Shown one piece after another: positions 1 through 7,797 of a DNA stretch of 64,000 bases. Below the pieces are notes generated by a model. That model saw only the letters and a program-made list of their open reading frames with translations, was not told where the DNA came from and searched no databases. The DNA comes from Zhengella sedimenti (GTDB taxonomy: Bacteria; Pseudomonadota; Alphaproteobacteria; Rhizobiales; Rhizobiaceae). A program made the translations under genes and the position numbers. The stretch lies in contig NZ_JBKFFP010000002.1 of assembly GCF_046506625.1 (NCBI RefSeq), positions 434,001 to 498,000 on the forward strand, given 5' to 3'. How positions within the stretch are numbered: position 1 is the first letter of the stretch; every line of letters starts with the position of its first letter.

Positions 1-275
1 CGGATCGCCTCGGCCCGCTTGGCCAGAAAGTCCTTCGGCTCGCCGATCGCGGCGATGCCCGACAGGTCGCCCTTGATGTCGGCGGCGAAGACAGGGACGC
101 CCGCATTGGAAAACGCTTCGGCCAGGATCTGCAAGGTCACCGTCTTGCCGGTGCCGGTCGCGCCGGTGATCAGGCCATGGCGGTTGGCATATTTGAGCAG
201 CAGTTCTTCCGGCCGCTGGTACGCGTCGTCCGGTGTCCGGCTCGCGCCAATGAAAATCCTGTCCGCCGCGGTCAT
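1..275 (-). CDS. HerA-like helicase/ATPase (DUF853 type), 5' part only
   Basis: The N-terminal 91 residues of a protein whose C-terminus lies outside the window. It opens MTAADRIFIGASRTPD and carries a Walker A motif, GATGTGKT, near residues 38-45, followed by a segment reading PVFAADIKGDLSGIA. This arrangement is typical of the HerA-like DUF853 ATPases, DNA-translocase-like proteins of poorly defined role. The ATG at 275 is preceded by GGAGAA at a good distance (minus strand), so the start is well supported. It is divergent from mutA across about 220 bp. Nothing can be said about the rest of the protein. Family assignment is from memory of the motif context. Confidence 0.8.
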   Translation of the reverse strand, partial: MTAADRIFIGASRTPDDAYQRPEELLLKYANRHGLITGATGTGKTVTLQILAEAFSNAGVPVFAADIKGDLSGIAAIGEPKDFLAKRAEAI

Positions 276-497
276 GCCTGTTCTCCGTTGGGGCCCCTTT
301 GCAACCGGATATAGCCAAGGCTTGGCCTTGCCACAATGGCGCGGTGTCCGACTGCCGCCGCTGCGGGCGGCGAAGTGTTGCAGACGCGCCGCGCACGCGC
401 GCCGGATGATCGCCTTGGCCAAATGCGGCATTGCTCACCGTGGGGCGGACCCATAAAGTCTGGCCACGGTATCGCATCATGCCGGATCGGAGGTGGA

Positions 498-1934
498 ATG
501 GACGCGGCGGTCCTCAGGAAAGCAACATTCGAGGCGCTCGGGCTGGACGACTGGCGCGCGCTGGCCACAAAGGCGCTCAAGGGCGCGGATTTCGAGGACG
601 CGCTCGTGTCGCACAGCGATGACGGCATCCGCATCGAACCGCTGTCTCAAGCCGCCGGGCCGCGCCTCATTGCCGGATCGGGCGGCGGGCGGCCATGGAC
701 GCGTGTTCAACGCGTCGACGACCCCGACATCGACCGCGCGAAGGCCCAGATCGAGGCGGACATGGACGGCGGCGCCACGGGCCTTGCGCTGGTGTTCGAG
801 GGTGCGCCGAACGCATTCGGCTACGGCCTGCCCGCATCGGCCGATTCGCTTGCCGCCGTGCTGGAGGCCACGCCGCTCGACCGGACGCATCTGCGCATCG
901 ACGTGCATCCCTCCAGCCGCAACTCGCTGGACTGGATGGTCGCGCTGATGACCCGGCGGCGCGTCAACCCGGCCTCCTTGTCGCTGTCCTTCGGCATCGA
1001 TCCGGCCGCCGTCTTTGCCGGCACCGGGCGCCTGCGCATGTCGATCGAGGCGCTCAGGGCGTCCATGCCGCAATCGCTGGCCCATTTCTTCGCCATGCAG
1101 GTTCCCGGTGTCCTGCTGGAGGCGGACGGGCGGGTCTATCACAATGGCGGGGCGACGGAGGCACAGGAACTGGCCGCCATGCTGTCGCTGGCCGCCAGCC
1201 ACATGCGCATGTTCGAGGAGGCCCGGCAGCCCCTTGTCTATGCCGCGCCCCATATCGGCTTCTGCGTTTCCGCCGATGCCGACCAGTTCATGACCATGGC
1301 AAAGATCCGGGCGCTGCGTCTCCTGTGGACGCGTTTGCAGGAAGTCTGCGGGATCGAGCCGTCGGCCACGTCTGTCCATGCCGAGACATCCTTCCGGATG
1401 CTGACACGACGCGATGCGGAAACGAACCTGCTGCGCAACACGATCGCCTGTTTCGCGGCGGCGGCCGGCGGCGCCGACACGATCTCGGTCCTGCCGCACA
1501 GCCTGGCTCTCGGCCTTCCGGATGCCTTCGCGCGGCGGCTTGCCCGCAATACCCAGCTTGTCCTGTCGGAGGAGAGCCGGTTGTGGTTCGTGGCCGATCC
1601 GGCATCGGGTTCCGGCGCGGTGGAAGCGCTGACCGACGGTTTGTGCGAGAAGGCATGGGCGGAGTTCCAGGCCATCGAGGCTGAGGGCGGCATCCTGCAA
1701 AGCCTTCTGGAGGGACGGTTCCAGGCGCGCGTGAAGGCTGCCGGCGAGGCGCGGGCACAGGCCTATCGCGAAGGCCGGCGCGTGCTGATCGGTTCCACGC
1801 TCTATCCGCCGGCCGAGGACCGGCCGGTGGAGGTTCTGGACGCGCAGCGCCGCCCCATGCCGACCGACGGAACCGTGCGCTGCGAACGGCTGGAGGTGAC
1901 GCGCATCGAGCAGATGGCCGGGGGTGCGTCATGA
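498..1934 (+). CDS. mutA: Methylmalonyl-CoA mutase small (beta) subunit
   Basis: A 478-residue protein, related to the large subunit but lacking the cobalamin-binding motif, as expected of the catalytically inactive small subunit of the heterodimeric mutase. The enzyme isomerises (R)-methylmalonyl-CoA to succinyl-CoA at the end of propionyl-CoA catabolism. The reading frame stays open back to 336, but the ATG at 498 has GGAGG at 489-493 and starts the recognisable protein (MDAAVLRKATFEALGL). The stop overlaps the start of the large subunit in an ATGA, so the two are translationally coupled. The length is somewhat shorter than the 600-odd residues of the Propionibacterium small subunit, as I recall is usual in alphaproteobacteria. 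Confidence 0.9.
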   Translation: MDAAVLRKATFEALGLDDWRALATKALKGADFEDALVSHSDDGIRIEPLSQAAGPRLIAGSGGGRPWTRVQRVDDPDIDRAKAQIEADMDGGATGLALVFEGAPNAFGYGLPASADSLAAVLEATPLDRTHLRIDVHPSSRNSLDWMVALMTRRRVNPASLSLSFGIDPAAVFAGTGRLRMSIEALRASMPQSLAHFFAMQVPGVLLEADGRVYHNGGATEAQELAAMLSLAASHMRMFEEARQPLVYAAPHIGFCVSADADQFMTMAKIRALRLLWTRLQEVCGIEPSATSVHAETSFRMLTRRDAETNLLRNTIACFAAAAGGADTISVLPHSLALGLPDAFARRLARNTQLVLSEESRLWFVADPASGSGAVEALTDGLCEKAWAEFQAIEAEGGILQSLLEGRFQARVKAAGEARAQAYREGRRVLIGSTLYPPAEDRPVEVLDAQRRPMPTDGTVRCERLEVTRIEQMAGGAS

Positions 1935-4060
1935 TACCCGACTTCACCAAGACCGCCTGGACACGGCCGGGCAGCGTTCCAGCCACCGTCGACGAGGGGG
2001 ATGCCTGGACGACGCCGGAAGGCATCGACGTGCGCCATGCCTATGGCGAAAAGGACCTTCGGGGGCTTTCCTTCGACACGACGGTTCCCGGCGCGCCGCC
2101 TTTCCTTCGCGGCCCCTACCCGACCATGTATGTGCAGCGGCCCTGGACCATCCGGCAATATGCCGGTTTTTCCACGGCCGAGGAGAGCAACGCCTTCTAC
2201 CGGCGCAATCTCGCCGCCGGTCAGAAGGGACTTTCCGTCGCCTTCGACCTCGCCACCCATCGCGGCTACGATTCCGACCATCCGCGCGTGGCCGGCGACG
2301 TGGGCATGGCGGGGGTGGCGATCGATTCCATTCTCGACATGCGCCAGCTTTTCGACGGCATCCCGCTGGACGAGATGAGCGTGTCCATGACGATGAATGG
2401 CGCCGTGCTGCCGATCATGGCGCTCTACGTAGTGGCGGCCGAGGAACAAGGCGTTCCCCAGGAACGGCTGTCAGGGACCATCCAGAACGACATCCTCAAG
2501 GAGTTCATGGTCCGCAACACCTACATCTACCCGCCCAAGCCCTCGATGCGGATCATTTCCGACATCTTCGCCTACACCTCGGCGCACATGCCGCGCTTCA
2601 ATTCCATCTCGATCTCCGGCTACCACATGCAGGAGGCCGGCGCGACGGCGGACCTGGAACTGGCCTATACGATCGCCGACGGCATCGAATATGCCCGCGC
2701 GGGAGTCGCTGCCGGGCTTTCCATCGACGCCTTCGCGCCGCGGCTTTCCTTCTTCTGGGCCATCGGCATGAACTTCTTCATGGAAGTGGCAAAGCTGCGC
2801 GCCGCCCGCCTGATCTGGGCCACGCTGATGCAGAAGGAATTCGCGCCGCGCGACGACCGGTCGCTGTCACTGCGCACCCATTGCCAGACGTCGGGCTGGT
2901 CGCTGACGGCCCAGGATCCCTGGAACAACGTGATGCGCACCATGGTGGAGGCAATGGCGGCCACGCAGGGACATACGCAATCGCTGCACACCAACGCCTT
3001 CGACGAGGCGCTGGCCTTGCCCACCGACCATTCGGCCCGGATCGCGCGCAACACGCAGCTCGTCCTGGCGCACGAATCCGGCACGACCCGGATGATCGAC
3101 CCCTGGGGCGGCTCGGCTTTCGTCGAACGCCTCACGCAGGATCTGGCCGTGCGCGCGCTGAGCCATATCGAGGAAGTCGAAAACCTTGGCGGCATGGCGT
3201 CTGCCATCGAGAAGGGCGTGCCCAAGATGCGTATCGAGGAGGCCGCGGCGCGCACTCAGGCGCGGATCGATACGGGCCAGCAGCCGGTGATCGGCGTCAA
3301 TGCCTTCCGGCCGCATGAAGATCGCGCCGTCGATGTGCTCAAGGTCGACAATGCACAGGTGCGCGCGCGCCAGCTTTCCAAGCTGCAGGAACTGAAGGGC
3401 ACGCGCGACGTAGGGGCGGTGGAAGCCGCCCTGTCGGCGCTGACCGATGCGGCGACGGGCGACGGCAACCTGCTGGAGTTCGCCATCCGCGCGGCGCGCG
3501 CCAAGGCCACGGTGGGCGAAATCAGCCTTGCACTGGAAAAGGCCTTCGGACGGCATGTCGCGGAGATCCGGACCATTGCAGGTGTCTACCGGCGCGCCGC
3601 CGGCGACGATCCGCGCGTGGAAGCTGCCATCGAACAGGTCGAGGCCTTCGAGGAGAAAAAGGGCGAGCGGCCACGCATCCTGGTCGCCAAGATGGGCCAG
3701 GACGGCCATGACCGGGGCCAGAAGGTGATCGCCACGGCGTTCGGCGACCTCGGCTTCGATGTCGTTGTCGGCGCCATGTTCCAGACGCCGGAGGAAGTGG
3801 CAGACCTGGCCGTGGAGCATGACGTGCACGTGATCGGCGCCTCCTCGCTGGCGGCGGGTCACCTGACCCTTGTGCCGGAACTGAAGAAGGCGCTGGAGGA
3901 TCGCGGACGTGGCGACATTCTTGTCGTGGCCGGCGGCGTCATCCCGCCGCAGGACCATGAGGCGGTACGCAAGGCGGGTGCCGCCGCCATCTTCGGACCG
4001 GGCACGGTGATCGCCGAAGCCGCCGGCGAAGTCGTCGCGCTCCTTATGGCTCAGGACTGA
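1931..4060 (+). CDS. mutB: Methylmalonyl-CoA mutase large (alpha) subunit
   Basis: The catalytic, adenosylcobalamin-binding subunit (709 residues) converting methylmalonyl-CoA to succinyl-CoA. Residues 1 to about 560 form the substrate-binding barrel; conserved stretches such as GPYPTMY and TCQTSGWSLT-type sequence (here HCQTSGWSLT) are visible. The C-terminal domain (about 575-709) holds the cobalamin motif DGHDRG, that is D591-x-H593-x-x-G596, where the histidine is the lower axial cobalt ligand. It overlaps mutA by four bases. No epimerase, propionyl-CoA carboxylase or MeaB chaperone gene is in the window. Also known as scpA or bhbA in some genomes. Confidence 0.96.
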   Translation: MIPDFTKTAWTRPGSVPATVDEGDAWTTPEGIDVRHAYGEKDLRGLSFDTTVPGAPPFLRGPYPTMYVQRPWTIRQYAGFSTAEESNAFYRRNLAAGQKGLSVAFDLATHRGYDSDHPRVAGDVGMAGVAIDSILDMRQLFDGIPLDEMSVSMTMNGAVLPIMALYVVAAEEQGVPQERLSGTIQNDILKEFMVRNTYIYPPKPSMRIISDIFAYTSAHMPRFNSISISGYHMQEAGATADLELAYTIADGIEYARAGVAAGLSIDAFAPRLSFFWAIGMNFFMEVAKLRAARLIWATLMQKEFAPRDDRSLSLRTHCQTSGWSLTAQDPWNNVMRTMVEAMAATQGHTQSLHTNAFDEALALPTDHSARIARNTQLVLAHESGTTRMIDPWGGSAFVERLTQDLAVRALSHIEEVENLGGMASAIEKGVPKMRIEEAAARTQARIDTGQQPVIGVNAFRPHEDRAVDVLKVDNAQVRARQLSKLQELKGTRDVGAVEAALSALTDAATGDGNLLEFAIRAARAKATVGEISLALEKAFGRHVAEIRTIAGVYRRAAGDDPRVEAAIEQVEAFEEKKGERPRILVAKMGQDGHDRGQKVIATAFGDLGFDVVVGAMFQTPEEVADLAVEHDVHVIGASSLAAGHLTLVPELKKALEDRGRGDILVVAGGVIPPQDHEAVRKAGAAAIFGPGTVIAEAAGEVVALLMAQD

Positions 4061-4063
4061 GCC

Positions 4064-4121
4064 CTGTTGCAACAGGCGTTGCAACAGGTGGATGCCGATG
4101 TTATAATGCATGTTGCAACAT
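4064..4121 (+). promoter_or_regulatory. Toxin-antitoxin promoter with three TTGCAA palindromes
   Basis: A perfect -10 box TATAAT (4102-4107) lies 17 bp from a -35-like TTGCAA (4079-4084). Three palindromes share the core GTTGCAAC: CTGTTGCAACAG (4064-4075), GTTGCAAC (4078-4085, covering the -35) and ATGTTGCAACAT (4110-4121, just past the -10). The outer two are perfect 12-bp palindromes. GGAGG at 4123-4127 is the ribosome binding site of the antitoxin. The layout is what is expected of an autorepressed toxin-antitoxin operon, with the AbrB-type protein as the obvious binder (inference). Confidence 0.75.
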
Positions 4122-4134
4122 CGGAGGCAGAGCC

Positions 4135-4365
4135 ATGAACGTCATCATCAGAAAAATCGGAAACTCCGAGGGAATCATCATTCCAAAGGAAATCCTCCAG
4201 AAGCGGGGCCTCGCAGCAGGCGATAACCTCGTGATCATGGAAGATGGCGACGATCTTCGTATCAAGCGGGTGCAGGACGACCGTGAGGAGTTCGAGCGCA
4301 AGATGAAGATCGCCCGCGAGCGGATGAAGAAGTACGAGGTCGCCCTTCGCGAGTTGGCGAAGTGA
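4135..4365 (+). CDS. AbrB/MazE-type antitoxin
   Basis: A 76-residue protein. Residues 1-45 read as a swapped-hairpin AbrB/MazE/SpoVT DNA-binding domain (IIRKIGNSEGIIIPKEIL, then LVIMEDGDDLRIKR), followed by a charged helix rich in Arg, Lys and Glu that would wrap the toxin. It ends in a GTGA overlap with the downstream Doc toxin gene. It would neutralise the toxin and repress its own promoter through the palindromes just upstream. Doc toxins are classically paired with Phd antitoxins; AbrB-type partners are known but less usual. Function is inferred from domain and neighbour. Confidence 0.85.
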   Translation: MNVIIRKIGNSEGIIIPKEILQKRGLAAGDNLVIMEDGDDLRIKRVQDDREEFERKMKIARERMKKYEVALRELAK

Positions 4366-4757
4366 TCGCATTCCATGATCGGCCATTTATCGAAGCCATC
4401 CATGCGGAACAGCTAAGGCTGCATGGTGGCGCCGCTGGCCTGCGAGACGAAGGCATGCTGGAGTCTGCTCTCGGCAGGGCGGAACAGAAGCATTTCTATG
4501 GCGAGAATGATCTTTTCGTTCTCGCTGCCGCCTACCTGTTCGGTATCGCGAGAAACCATCCTTTTGTGGACGGAAACAAGCGCACTGCCTATATGGCGGC
4601 CGACCTTTTCCTGTACTTCAACGGTTACAGCGTCGAAGCCGGTCAGCACGACCTGATCGCTTTCGTTCTCGGAGTCGCGGCCGGCGAGATCAACGAAGAG
4701 GGGGCGACGCGCTTCCTGCGCGACCATGCAGTGAAGATCGCCGACCTTCAGCCCTGA
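4362..4757 (+). CDS. doc: Doc-type (Fic-fold) toxin
   Basis: A 131-residue death-on-curing protein. The active-site motif is intact: HPFVDGNKRTA, matching HxFx(D/N)xNKR of Doc. P1 Doc phosphorylates elongation factor Tu and so stops translation; whether this protein does the same is inference. The N-terminal FHDRPFIEAIHAEQL and the long helix after the motif (ADLFLYFNGYS) fit the family. The start is a GTG at 4362 overlapping the antitoxin stop (GTGA), indicating coupled translation with the antitoxin made first. Length is typical (P1 Doc is 126 residues). It is followed directly by the 57-bp tandem repeat region. Confidence 0.88.
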   Translation: MIAFHDRPFIEAIHAEQLRLHGGAAGLRDEGMLESALGRAEQKHFYGENDLFVLAAAYLFGIARNHPFVDGNKRTAYMAADLFLYFNGYSVEAGQHDLIAFVLGVAAGEINEEGATRFLRDHAVKIADLQP

Positions 4758-4795
4758 CCGGGGCATCTGCGACGTTCCCTGAAAGGCTCCAAGCC

Positions 4796-5074
4796 GGAAT
4801 TGCCGCATCCCTGTCCGCAATTCCGGACGCGAAACCGGTGCCCACTTTCGCTGGAATTGCCGCATCCCTGTCCGCAATTCCGGACGCGAAACCGGTGCCC
4901 ACTTTCGCTGGAATTGCCGCATCCCTGTCCGCNNNNNNNNNNNNNNNNNNNNNNNNNNNNNNNNNNNNNNNNNNNNNNNNNNNNNNNNNNNNNNNNNNNN
5001 NNNNNNNNNNNNNNNNNNNNNNNNNNNTCCGCAATTCCGGACGCGAAACCGGTGCCCACTTTCGCTGGAATTGC
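4796..5074. repeat. 57-bp tandem repeat, palindromic unit, interrupted by gap
   Basis: Identical 57-bp units start at 4796, 4853 and 4910, and a further partial copy (5028-5074) follows the assembly gap. Each unit contains the inverted repeat GCAATTCC ... GGAATTGC (for example 4817-4824 with 4853-4860) enclosing the sequence ACGCGAAACCGGTGCCCACT. The last arm ends one base before the stop codon of the phospholipase D-like gene. GC-rich palindromes with an AAACCGG-GCCCACTTT core are common between genes in rhizobia, as I recall; a tandem array of them is not. There are no variable spacers. Apart from this array nothing is seen between 4758 and 5075. Confidence 0.9.
4933..5027. other. Assembly gap of 95 N inside the tandem repeat
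   Basis: The run of N is bounded on both sides by the same five bases (TCCGC), so corresponding repeat positions are exactly 100 bp apart. That is not a multiple of the 57-bp period. The gap length is therefore a placeholder and the true copy number is unknown. Confidence 0.97.
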
Positions 5075-5075
5075 T

Positions 5076-6611
5076 CTAGAGCAACCACTCCACCGGCAGC
5101 CAGCCGATCACGGTCAGCATGACCGAGCGCAGAAGCGATCCGCCCGGCTCGTCATCTCGGGTGACCGTGCGGCCGTCCTCCTGGCCGTGCCAGAGCAATG
5201 TGTCCCGCTCCTCGAGGGAGACCGCCCAGGCGGCCGCGGGAACCGTGTCGCCAAAGGCCTTGTCCAGTTCCCCGGCAAGCGCGGCGTCCTCGATGACGAG
5301 TCCCATCTCGCAATTGAGCAGCGCCGAACGCGGATCGAAATTGAACGAACCGACAAAGATGTTGCGGCCGTCCACGGAGAAGGTCTTGGCATGCAAGCTG
5401 GAGGCAGACGATCCGGAAAGCCCGAGACGGCCGCGCCCGCCCGGCACGCCGGTCTCGCGCCTCAGTTCGAAAAGCCCGATCCCCGCCCTGAGAAGCTCCT
5501 TGCGGTATTTGGCATATCCGGCATGGACCGCCGTCACATCGGTGGCTTCCAGCGAATTGGTGAGCACGGCGACCCTGACGCCGCGACCGGCCCAATCGGC
5601 AAGGCTGGCCGCTCCGATCCGGCCAGGAATGAAATAGGGCGACACCAGGTTGACGCGGGTGGCAGGCTCGCCGATGCCCTCGAAAAGGCGGGCGATCAGC
5701 AGGCGCTCCTCGGGCACCGGCCCCTGACCCTTGGCCGGATCGTCGGAATGGAGCCGCGCCTTGCGCCAGCGAAAGATGTCCTCGCCGGCGGCCATGCGCC
5801 GGATCAGCCCGCTCTCGCCCAGGGCCTGCCGGTAATCCGCGAAGGCTTGCGCCTTGACCTGCCTGTCCGCGTCGCGCAACAGGCCATCGCTGGAGGCGGG
5901 CCCGCCGGCGAGCACAGTTTCGGCCGGAATGGCCGAAGGGCTTGCCCAATAGTCATCGAAATCCCGCGTGACGGCGCCGACCGCCTCGCCCACGGCCAGG
6001 ACGTCGAGATCGACGAACAGGCTGTCGCCGGCGGCAAAATACTCGTCGCCGACATTGCGGCCGCCGACAATGGTCGCCAACCCGTCCACGGTCAGCGACT
6101 TGTTGTGCATGCGCCGGTTCAGGCGAAAGAAATCGAAGGCATAGTTCAGCATGCGCGGACGGCGCATCATGAAGGGGTTGAAGATGCGCACTTCCATGTT
6201 CGGATGGCGGGCGAAAGCGGCCAATTCGGCGTCGTAGCCGGGCGTGCCGTTGTCATCGACCAGCAGGCGCACCTTGACTCCGCGCTCCGCAGCGGCGAGC
6301 AATTCGCGCATCAGCACGAGGCCGGTCATGTCGCGGTGCCAGATGTAATAACGGGCGTCGATGGCCGTGGTGGCCGCGCGCACGAGCGCCAGGCGGGCGA
6401 TGAAGGCGTCGACGCCTTCCGTCAGTGGCAGGATGCCGGTCAGCCCGGGATTGGCGTCAAGCAGCGGCCTCAGCCCCTCGGCCAGCGGTCCTTGGGTGGC
6501 CGGCGGCGAGGCGCCGGAGGATACGCCCGCAGGCGCGGGCGGCGGGTAGACAAGCCGCAGCACCACAAGGCCCAGCAGCGCCAGAAGGATGGCAATGAGG
6601 AGGCCGGCCAT
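5076..6611 (-). CDS. Phospholipase D-like / cardiolipin synthase-type protein
   Basis: A 511-residue protein anchored by one N-terminal membrane helix (residues 2-22, very Leu-rich) and containing two HKD motifs: H169-x-K171-x4-D176 (HNKSLTVD) and H407-x-K409-x4-D414 (HAKTFSVD), each followed by a GG/GS-N stretch. This is the two-motif architecture of the phospholipase D superfamily, which includes bacterial cardiolipin synthases and envelope phosphodiesterases. The substrate cannot be told from sequence. The ATG at 6611 follows a GGTGAGG that contains the stop of the upstream AI-2E gene; in-frame GTG codons at 6623 (GTGA overlap) and 6614 are alternatives. It is probably cotranscribed with the AI-2E gene. 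The stop codon abuts the repeat array. Confidence 0.85.
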   Translation of the reverse strand: MAGLLIAILLALLGLVVLRLVYPPPAPAGVSSGASPPATQGPLAEGLRPLLDANPGLTGILPLTEGVDAFIARLALVRAATTAIDARYYIWHRDMTGLVLMRELLAAAERGVKVRLLVDDNGTPGYDAELAAFARHPNMEVRIFNPFMMRRPRMLNYAFDFFRLNRRMHNKSLTVDGLATIVGGRNVGDEYFAAGDSLFVDLDVLAVGEAVGAVTRDFDDYWASPSAIPAETVLAGGPASSDGLLRDADRQVKAQAFADYRQALGESGLIRRMAAGEDIFRWRKARLHSDDPAKGQGPVPEERLLIARLFEGIGEPATRVNLVSPYFIPGRIGAASLADWAGRGVRVAVLTNSLEATDVTAVHAGYAKYRKELLRAGIGLFELRRETGVPGGRGRLGLSGSSASSLHAKTFSVDGRNIFVGSFNFDPRSALLNCEMGLVIEDAALAGELDKAFGDTVPAAAWAVSLEERDTLLWHGQEDGRTVTRDDEPGGSLLRSVMLTVIGWLPVEWLL

Positions 6612-6619
6612 CACGAGCC

Positions 6620-7699
6620 TCACCGGACCGGATCCGTCCCTGAAGAAGGCGCGCTCACCTTGGCCGAAAGCAGGACGGAGAGGCCGCGCGTCGATGGCGA
6701 AGCGGCCAGAACGATGGAGAGGATGGCCGTCAGCGGCACTGCGAGGATCGCGCCGGGCACGCCCCACAGCGCCGACCAGATGGCAAGGGCGACCATGACG
6801 ACGAAGGGGCTCAGGTTCACCGACTGGCCGATCATGCGCGGCTCGATCACATAGCCGACCGACATCTGCGCCAAGGTGAGCGCAACAGCGGCCACGGCCG
6901 TCTGCCCCAGCGAACCGAACTGCGCCAGGCTGAGCAGGACAGGGAATGCGACGCCGACAATGGAGCCGACATAGGGAATGTAGTTCATCAGTCCGATGAG
7001 GATGGCCCAGAAAGCCGCGAAATCAATGCCCAGCGCGATCATGATCAGGTAGGACAGAACGCCGAGGATGACGTTGATGAGCGTCTTGACCGCCAGGTAG
7101 TCGGTGATCGAGCGGTTGATGGAGGCGATCACCTCATGGGCGCGGCGCGCCCTTTCCGCATCGCCGGCGACGCTCGTCAGCTTGGCGGCGAACTGGCCCC
7201 GCTCGGCCATGAGGAACACCACGTAGAAGATGATCAGGATGATCTGCCCACCCATGGCGGTCACCTGCCCGAGCGTGGCCGTGATCAGGGCCTGCAGGCT
7301 GACGCGCCCGGCAAGCCATGTGCGCAGCGTTTCCCAGGTCGGGGTCTGTTCAAAGCCCGCCCATTGGCTGAGCTGGCCGGCGAGGCTCACCAGGTTCTGC
7401 TGATAGGTGGGCGCCACCCGGACAAGGCTGTCCACCGTGGAGCCGACAATGGCGGCGAAGAAGAGCAGCACGGCGGCGAAGGCGGCCGCGAGGCCGAGGC
7501 TGCGCAGCCAGCGCGGCGCCAGGCGCAACACCGGCACGCGGGCGATGAATTCCGCCACGGCGGACAGGATGTAGACGCTCAGGATGGCGGCGAAGATCGG
7601 CCAGAGCACCGCCGATCCGATCCATAGCAGCCAGCCGGTCAGGCAGACGGCCAGCAGGACGAAAGCCAGGTTGCGGGCGCTCGCGGCCACCGACACCAT
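6620..7699 (-). CDS. AI-2E family transporter (PerM/TqsA-like permease)
   Basis: A 359-residue polytopic membrane protein with about seven to eight hydrophobic segments. It shows the family pattern of paired N-terminal helices, a soluble insert (about residues 85-150), then a C-terminal block containing NYIPYVGSIVG and EPRMIGQSVNLSPFVVM, which is diagnostic of the AI-2E/UPF0118 family. Members include E. coli TqsA (autoinducer-2 export) and Na+/H+ antiporters; the substrate here is unknown. The start at 7699 is preceded by GAGGGG. The frame is open further upstream but without a membrane protein character. It is likely cotranscribed with the phospholipase D-like gene. Confidence 0.88.
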   Translation of the reverse strand: MVSVAASARNLAFVLLAVCLTGWLLWIGSAVLWPIFAAILSVYILSAVAEFIARVPVLRLAPRWLRSLGLAAAFAAVLLFFAAIVGSTVDSLVRVAPTYQQNLVSLAGQLSQWAGFEQTPTWETLRTWLAGRVSLQALITATLGQVTAMGGQIILIIFYVVFLMAERGQFAAKLTSVAGDAERARRAHEVIASINRSITDYLAVKTLINVILGVLSYLIMIALGIDFAAFWAILIGLMNYIPYVGSIVGVAFPVLLSLAQFGSLGQTAVAAVALTLAQMSVGYVIEPRMIGQSVNLSPFVVMVALAIWSALWGVPGAILAVPLTAILSIVLAASPSTRGLSVLLSAKVSAPSSGTDPVR

Positions 7700-7797
7700 C
7701 CTGTTTGCCCCCTCTCGATCCGTGCCTCGATACAGGCGGCCATCCTTCTTGGCACGGTCCGCGCATGTCAACCGGTTTGAACCGGGGAGATGTGCCA

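Noticed and set aside
336..497. Longer N-terminus of the methylmalonyl-CoA mutase small subunit
   Set aside because: The extra 54 codons are Arg/Pro-rich and non-native; a GGAGG is placed just before the ATG at 498.
4796..5074. Possible CRISPR array
   Set aside because: The repeats are contiguous 57-bp units with no unique spacers, and no cas genes are near.
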